DNA from: Nocardioides eburneiflavus
GTDB lineage: Bacteria > Actinomycetota > Actinomycetes > Propionibacteriales > Nocardioidaceae
Reading direction: 5' to 3'
Assembly (NCBI RefSeq): GCF_004785795.1
Contig: NZ_SRRO01000001.1
Coordinates: 4,402,001 to 4,466,000 of the forward strand
DNA: 64,000 nt
Positions 59,181 to 64,000 of the stretch are shown here, in pieces. The notes below the pieces were generated by a model. The model saw only the letters and a list, made by a program, of their open reading frames with translations, made no database searches and was not told where the DNA came from. The position numbers and the translations under genes were made by a program. Within the stretch, counting starts at the first letter, position 1. Every line of letters starts with the position of its first letter.

Positions 59181-61009
59181 CGTGTCGCCCCGCTGTACAT
59201 CTCGCCGACGGTGTCCTCGAACATCTGGGAGATCGCGGAACGCTTGACCTTCTGCGTGGCGGTCAGCTCACCGTCCTCGTGGTCGAGCTCCTTGGGCAGC
59301 AGCCGGAAGGCCTTGATCCGCTCCACCTGGGCCAGGTTGGCGTTGACGGCGTCGACCACCCCCGAGACCAGCTCCACGACCTCGGGCTTGGCGCTCAGGT
59401 CGCGGTAGGTGCTGTAGCCGAGCTGGCGGCGCTGGGCCCACTCGCCGACGGTGTCGAGCTCGATGCCGATGAGCGCCGTGAGGAACTTGCGGCCGTCGCC
59501 GATCACGATCGCCTCGCGGATGAACGGCGAGGCCTTGAGCTCGTTCTCGATCATGGACGGTGAGATGTTCTTGCCTCCCGCGGTGATGATGATGTCCTTC
59601 ATCCGGTCGGTGATCTTCACGTGCGTCCCCTCGACCCACTCGCCGACGTCGCCGGTGTGCAGCCACCCGTCGGGGGTCAGTGCCTTCCGGGTCGCCTCCT
59701 CGCGCTGCCAGTAGCCGGCGAAGGTCGCGCCACTGCGGGTGAGGATCTCGCCCGTCTCCTCGTCGATCCGCAGCTCGGTGCCGGGATGCACCTCGCCCAC
59801 GGTGCCGAGCCGGATCCGGCCGGGACGGTTGCCGGTGGCGACGGCCGTGTTCTCGGTCATCCCGTAGACCTCGTGCATCGGCACCCCGATCCCCATGAAG
59901 AACTTCAGGACCTCGGGGGCGATCGGAGCGGCGCCGGAGGCGGCGTAGCGCACCTTCCGCATGCCCAGCCGGTCCTTCAGCGCGCGGTAGAAGAACACGT
60001 AGCCGACGGCGTACCGCAGGCGCGTCGACGTGCTGTGCACGCCGCCCTGCTCGACCAGGCGCTGCCCGATGTCGTCGGCGACGCCCAGCCAGAACCGCGA
60101 CACCGCCCGCTTGAACCAGCTGGCCCCGGAGAGCCGGGTCTCGACGCCGGCCAGCAGCTTCTCCCAGATCCGCGGTACGCCGAAGAGGATCGTCGGCTGC
60201 ACCTCGCGGAGGTTGGCCGGCACCGTCTCGATGGACTCGGCGAAGTTGACCTGAGTGCCCGCCGCGGCGTTGAACCAGGTGGAGAAGATCCGCTCGGCGA
60301 CGTGCGCCAGGGGCAGGTAGGACAGGGTGAGGTCCCCCGGCCCGGGCGGCGGGTCGGTGAAGGCGCCCTGCTCGACGAGGACCTCGATCGCGCACTCGAC
60401 GTTGCTGACCGTGAGCATCGCGCCCTTGGGCGGCCCCGTGGTGCCGGAGGTGTAGATCAGCGTGGCGAGGTCCGCGGGCTCCTGCCCGGCCAGCACCTCG
60501 GCGAGCGCGTCGGGGTGGGCCGTACGGTGCTCGCGGCCCAGGTCGAGGAACTCCTCCCACGACAGCAGCAGCTCGCTCTCGTAGCGGTGCCGGATGCCGC
60601 GCGGCTCGAGGTAGACGACGCGGACCAGCTCCGGTGCCTGGTCGAGCACCGCGAAGGTCTTGTCGACCTGCTCCTGGTCCTCCGCGACGAGCACCTTGGC
60701 GCCCGAGTCGTTGAGGAGGTAGCCCACCTCGGCGGCCGGGTTCGTGGGGTAGATGCCGACGGACGCCGCACGCACGGCCAGCGCGCCCATGTCGCAGATC
60801 AGCCACTCCGGCCGGTTCTCGGAGTGGATCGCGACGCGGTCGCCGGGCACGACGCCCAGCGCGAGGTAGGCTTGGCCCGCCAGCTGGACGTGCTCCCAGT
60901 AGGACGCCCACGTCCACTCCCGCCAGATGCCGAGGTGCTTGTCGCGCAGGGCCACCGCGTCGGGCATCGACGCGGCATGGGCCCGGATCCGGGTGACGGG
61001 GCTGCTCAC
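59177..61009 (-). CDS. Long-chain-type acyl-CoA ligase inside the importer operon
   Basis: 610-residue ANL enzyme that adenylates a carboxylate and transfers it to CoA. P-loop-like TLIYTSGTTGPPKGAML (about 183), LSYLPLAHVAERI, YAASGAAPIAPEV, VYGMTENTAVATGNRPG, and LHTGDVGEWVEGTHVKITDRMKDIIITAGGKNISPSMIE (short view). It lacks a membrane anchor. GTG at 61009 overlaps the livG stop by 4 bases. Embedding between the ATPase and permease genes suggests coupling of uptake and activation of the same substrate. Confidence 0.93.
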   Translation of the reverse strand: MSSPVTRIRAHAASMPDAVALRDKHLGIWREWTWASYWEHVQLAGQAYLALGVVPGDRVAIHSENRPEWLICDMGALAVRAASVGIYPTNPAAEVGYLLNDSGAKVLVAEDQEQVDKTFAVLDQAPELVRVVYLEPRGIRHRYESELLLSWEEFLDLGREHRTAHPDALAEVLAGQEPADLATLIYTSGTTGPPKGAMLTVSNVECAIEVLVEQGAFTDPPPGPGDLTLSYLPLAHVAERIFSTWFNAAAGTQVNFAESIETVPANLREVQPTILFGVPRIWEKLLAGVETRLSGASWFKRAVSRFWLGVADDIGQRLVEQGGVHSTSTRLRYAVGYVFFYRALKDRLGMRKVRYAASGAAPIAPEVLKFFMGIGVPMHEVYGMTENTAVATGNRPGRIRLGTVGEVHPGTELRIDEETGEILTRSGATFAGYWQREEATRKALTPDGWLHTGDVGEWVEGTHVKITDRMKDIIITAGGKNISPSMIENELKASPFIREAIVIGDGRKFLTALIGIELDTVGEWAQRRQLGYSTYRDLSAKPEVVELVSGVVDAVNANLAQVERIKAFRLLPKELDHEDGELTATQKVKRSAISQMFEDTVGEMYSGATR

Positions 61010-61809
61010 GGTCCGACCTCGCTGCCGAGGTAGGCGCGCACCACGTCGGGGTGGCGCTGCACCTCGTCGGGGGTCCCCGTGGCGATCGGGGTGCCGAAGT
61101 CGACGACCAGCACCCGGTCGGCGAGGTCCATGACCAGGCCCATGTCGTGCTCGACCATGATGATCGGCACGTCGAGCTCGTCGCGGATGTCGAGGACGTA
61201 GCGGGCGGTGTCCTCGGTCTCCTCGAGGTTCATCCCCGCCACCGGCTCGTCGAGCAGCAGCAGCTTGGGCTCCATCGCGAGCGCCCGGCCGAGCTCGACG
61301 CGCTTCTGCACGCCGTACGGCAGCAGCCCGACCGGCATGTTGCGCCACTGCTCGAGCTCGAGGAAGTCCACGATCTCCTCGACCGCGCGACGGTGCTCGA
61401 TCTCCTGCCGCCGCGCGGTGCCCACCCAGGCGAACGCCTGGAGGAAGCCGTAGGTGATGTGCTGGTGGCGGCCCAGCATGAGGTTGTCGAGCACGGTGAG
61501 GTGCTCGAAGAGCGCGATGTTCTGGAAGGTCCGCGCCATGCCCATGGCGGCGATCCGGTGCGGCCGGCGGCCCAGGATGCTCTCCCCCAGGAACTCCACC
61601 GAGCCCTCCTGGGGCCGGTAGACGCCGGAGAGCACGTTGAACAGGGAGGTCTTGCCGGCACCGTTGGGACCGATGATCGCGAACAGCTCCCCGGGGCGCA
61701 CCTCGAAGCTCACACCGTTGACGGCCTTCACGCCTGCGAAGGAGAGGTGCACGTCGTCGAGCCGGGCCACAGGCGCCGGCTCGGTCCGCTCGGCCGACGG
61801 ACCCGTCAT
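61006..61809 (-). CDS. livG: LivG-type ABC ATPase
   Basis: 267 residues. Walker A IIGPNGAGKTSLFNVL, the LivG ARTFQNIALFEHLTVLDNLMLGRH region, a signature loop written LLPYGVQKRVELGRALAMEP (the canonical LSGGQ is replaced by LPYGVQ, as is common in LivG), Walker B LLLLDEPVAGMN, and H-loop VEHDMGLVM. ATG at 61809 overlaps the livF stop by 4 bases. Confidence 0.94.
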   Translation of the reverse strand: MTGPSAERTEPAPVARLDDVHLSFAGVKAVNGVSFEVRPGELFAIIGPNGAGKTSLFNVLSGVYRPQEGSVEFLGESILGRRPHRIAAMGMARTFQNIALFEHLTVLDNLMLGRHQHITYGFLQAFAWVGTARRQEIEHRRAVEEIVDFLELEQWRNMPVGLLPYGVQKRVELGRALAMEPKLLLLDEPVAGMNLEETEDTARYVLDIRDELDVPIIMVEHDMGLVMDLADRVLVVDFGTPIATGTPDEVQRHPDVVRAYLGSEVGP

Positions 61810-62594
61810 GCCGACCACCGCTTCTTGCGCCGGTAGTGCTTGGTGTCGCGGAAGGACTTGCGGCCGTCCTCGCCGGGGTGGAGGCCCAGGTAGAACTCGC
61901 GTACGTCGTCGTCCCTGAGCAGGGCCGCGGCCGGCTTGTCGAGGACCACCCGGCCGGTCTCCATGACGTAGCCGTGGTCCGCGATCGAGAGCGCCATCGT
62001 GGCGTTCTGCTCGACCAGCAGGACGGCGGTGCCGCCCTTGTTGATCTCGAGCACCACGTCGCGGATGTTCTCCACCATCCGTGGCGCCAGGCCCAGCGTC
62101 GGCTCGTCGAGCAGGAGGTAGCGCGGCTCGGACATCATCGCCCGACCGATCGCGAGCATCTGCTGCTCACCGCCGGAGAGGTAGCCCGCGGTCGCGGCGC
62201 GCCGGTCGCCCAGCACCGGGAACAGCGCGTAGACGCGCTCGAGGTTGTCCGCCATGCGCGCGCGGGCGGTGTGGGCACCGACCTTGAGGTTCTCCTCGAC
62301 ACCCAGCTCCACGAACACCCGCCGCCCCTCGAGCACCTGGCGCACGCCCTGACGGACGATCCGCTCGGGGCTGGTCCGGTGGATCGGCGTCTCGTCGAGG
62401 GTGACCCGCCCCTTGGTGACCTCGCCGTCGTGGATGTCGAGCAGCCCGGTGAGGGCACGCAGGAGCGTCGTCTTGCCGGCCCCGTTGGAGCCGAGGAGGG
62501 CGACGATCTTGTCCTCGGGCACGTCGATGCTCACCCCGCGCAGGGCGAGGACGACGTCGTCGTAGACGACCTCGAGGTTGCGGGCCGAGAGCAT
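61806..62594 (-). CDS. livF: LivF-type ABC ATPase
   Basis: 262 residues. Walker A LLGSNGAGKTTLLRAL, LEGRRVFVELGVEENLKVGAH, signature GYLSGGEQQMLAIGRAMM, Walker B YLLLDEPTLGLAP, and H-like VEQNATMALSIAD. The C-terminus is extended past the usual end (LHPGEDGRKSFRDTKHYRR). First gene of the operon. ATG at 62594 preferred (GAGG about 6 nt upstream); a GTG at 62606 is an alternative. Confidence 0.94.
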   Translation of the reverse strand: MLSARNLEVVYDDVVLALRGVSIDVPEDKIVALLGSNGAGKTTLLRALTGLLDIHDGEVTKGRVTLDETPIHRTSPERIVRQGVRQVLEGRRVFVELGVEENLKVGAHTARARMADNLERVYALFPVLGDRRAATAGYLSGGEQQMLAIGRAMMSEPRYLLLDEPTLGLAPRMVENIRDVVLEINKGGTAVLLVEQNATMALSIADHGYVMETGRVVLDKPAAALLRDDDVREFYLGLHPGEDGRKSFRDTKHYRRKKRWSA

Positions 62595-62626
62595 CGTGGA
62601 CCTCACCCCCCTTCCGGCAGCTGCGA

Positions 62627-62684
62627 GTGACGACAGTCACATCGTGGACCGGGTGCGGCGACCGTGTCACTGGTGGACCGTCCA
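62627..62684. promoter_or_regulatory. Two small inverted repeats in the livF-pucR divergent gap
   Basis: GTGAC-GACA-GTCAC (62627-62640) and TGGAC-C-GTCCA (62674-62684) lie in the 193-bp gap between the operon and its divergent regulator, and could be operators for the PucR-type protein. No clear -35/-10 pair is seen. Confidence 0.35.
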
Positions 62685-62787
62685 AAGCCTCGCCCGGCAG
62701 GTCATGGTCGGGTCACAACTCCGCAGGAGGGGTGGCGCAACGGCGATCGGCAGGCGACCATGAGCGATCACTCGGAGGGAGAGGTCG

Positions 62788-64000
62788 ATGACGGACGGGA
62801 TGGTGGCGCTGGCCGGCGAGGCGCGCAGCGCTGACCGGCTGGCCCAGTGGGTCCAGCGGCGCGAGTCGGTCATCGCCCACGACGCGACCAACTCGATCTG
62901 GCACCAGGTGCCGGCGTACGGCGACCGGGCGGACGCGGGGCTCCGCGATGACGTGGAGGCCCACTGCCGGCAGGTCTTCGCCGCGTTCCTCGCCAGCGTC
63001 AACGAGCGGCGTCACCCCCTCCGGTCCGACTTCCCCTGGAGCGGGCAGCACGCGATGCGCCGCGTCGAGCTGGGCATCACGCTGTCGGACTTCATGAAGG
63101 CCTTCCGCGTGGGGCAGCTGACCCTCTGGGACGACATCCTCGCGGGCGTCAACGAGTGGCCCTCGACCAAGGACGCCGCGCTGCTGCTGGTGAGCCAGGT
63201 GATGCGGACCATCGAGGTCGGCAGCACGGCCGCGGCGGAGGCGTACCTCGAGGCCCAGCAGTACCAGCTCGCCGACTCCGCCCGGCTGGCCCGCGACCTC
63301 CTCGAGGACCTGCTCGCCGGCAAGCCCCCGACCGTCGAGGAGCGCCAGCTGGCGCTGGCCCAGATGGGGCTGGCCGACGACGTGCCCCTCGTCGCCCTCG
63401 TGGCGACGCTGCCGGCCAAGCTCGTCGGGGTGCAGCAGCGGGCCAGGCTGCGGGCGGCGCTGACGGCGGAGGGCCGCGGCATGGTCGTGGCACGCCACCA
63501 CGAGGTGGTCGCCCTGCTCCCCGTGGGTCCCACCGGCCCGGCGGCGGTGGTGGAGGGCGTGCGCACGGCGGTGGCCTCGCTCCTCGCCGACGGCGTCCTG
63601 ACCAGCGTCGGCCTCAGCTGCCCGCGCACGGGCTTCCGCGAGATCCCCTGGGCCTACGAGGACGCCCGGACCGCGATGGACTCGCTGCTCGGCCGTCCCG
63701 GCGTGCGCGCCATGGAGGAGATGTCGACCCTCGACCTGCTCATCTCGAGCCAGAAGAACGCGCGGTTGGTGCCGCCCGAGGTGCGTGCCTTCGTCGAGGA
63801 GGACCTCGCGACCGGCGGGATCCTGGTCGAGACGCTCAGCACCTACGTCTCCCACGACCTGAACGCCAAGCTCACCGCGATGCACCTCCACGTGCACGCC
63901 AACACGATCTACTACCGCCTCGACCGCATCGCCGAGCGCACCAGCTGCGACGTGCGCCGGGTCGAGGACCTCATCGACCTGCTGCTGGCCGTACGCCTGA
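62788..64000 (+). CDS. PucR-type helix-turn-helix regulator, cut by window end
   Basis: 404 codons are visible from the ATG at 62788 (GGAGGGAGAGG 3-13 nt upstream), still open at the last base; the final TGA is out of frame. An N-terminal sensory region (RVELGITLSDFMKAFRVGQLTLWDD) and a middle GGDEF-like CdaR domain (SVGLSCPRTGFREIPWAYEDARTAM) lead to a C-terminal PucR HTH (LNAKLTAMHLHVHANTIYYRLDRIAERT in short view). Divergent from the liv-type operon, so it probably controls it in response to its substrate. Confidence 0.88.
   Translation, partial: MTDGMVALAGEARSADRLAQWVQRRESVIAHDATNSIWHQVPAYGDRADAGLRDDVEAHCRQVFAAFLASVNERRHPLRSDFPWSGQHAMRRVELGITLSDFMKAFRVGQLTLWDDILAGVNEWPSTKDAALLLVSQVMRTIEVGSTAAAEAYLEAQQYQLADSARLARDLLEDLLAGKPPTVEERQLALAQMGLADDVPLVALVATLPAKLVGVQQRARLRAALTAEGRGMVVARHHEVVALLPVGPTGPAAVVEGVRTAVASLLADGVLTSVGLSCPRTGFREIPWAYEDARTAMDSLLGRPGVRAMEEMSTLDLLISSQKNARLVPPEVRAFVEEDLATGGILVETLSTYVSHDLNAKLTAMHLHVHANTIYYRLDRIAERTSCDVRRVEDLIDLLLAVRL

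Noticed and set aside
1..64000. tRNA, rRNA, insertion sequences, prophage or plasmid genes
   Set aside because: None recognised on reading either strand; gaps are short and explained by regulatory or repeat sequence.

Overview
The window is very GC-rich chromosomal DNA from an actinobacterium, best matching Nocardioides or a near relative in the Nocardioidaceae (inferred; no rRNA is present). The evidence is the complete actinobacterial dcw cluster with SepF and Wag31/DivIVA, a class II DAHP synthase, a TCGAAC-N4-GTTCGA LexA box, many leaderless TANNNT promoters, and gene content resembling the M. tuberculosis Rv2145c-Rv2178c region (gene order recalled, not searched). No tRNA, rRNA, CRISPR array, phage or IS element was recognised.

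Layout. (1) 1-7574, minus: lspA module, TraR/DksA-like protein, lspA, RluA-type pseudouridine synthase, a GNAT-chorismate mutase-like fusion, DUF6886, DUF2332, and dnaE1, whose 3' end lies outside the window. (2) 7753-26899, minus: dcw cluster, read as mraZ, small membrane ORF, rsmH, ftsL, ftsI, murE, murF, mraY, murD, ftsW, murG, murC, ftsQ, ftsZ, pgeF, yggS, sepF, yggT, divIVA. Most joints are 4-base ATGA/GTGA overlaps. An MraZ-box promoter opens the cluster, ftsZ has its own leader, and a strong hairpin closes it. (3) 27254-31873, plus: a divergent MoxR-DUF58-transglutaminase operon. (4) 32521-39143, minus: DUF6504, SAV_6107-type HEPN, dnaE2, a methyltransferase and dinB, behind a perfect LexA box: an SOS mutagenesis locus. 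(5) 39335-53886: mostly single genes, many leaderless. They include YbaK, DUF4126, a phytoene desaturase-like flavoprotein, SIMPL, MetF, a polyprenyl synthase, a guanyl-RNase/barstar pair, an Rv2175c-like regulator, a GH16-like secreted protein, a LysM/transglycosylase behind a LexA-like box, a PASTA kinase at the pknL position, EamA, a zinc-ribbon membrane protein and threonine aldolase. (6) 53961-54239: three 93-bp tandem repeats carrying hairpins, then aroG. (7) 55757-62594, minus: a LivFGHM-type ABC importer operon with an internal acyl-CoA ligase and a lipoprotein binding protein, divergent from a PucR-type regulator cut by the window end.

How they work together: regions 1-3 cover cell-wall precursor synthesis, septation and polar growth, lipoprotein processing, and replication. 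Region 4 is DNA-damage mutagenesis. Region 5 continues envelope and Ser/Thr-kinase signalling. Region 7 appears to import a carboxylic acid and activate it to a CoA thioester. The least conventional parts are the SOS locus with its HEPN gene, the possible SOS-controlled cell-wall hydrolase, the GNAT-chorismate mutase-like fusion, and the 93-bp hairpin repeats.
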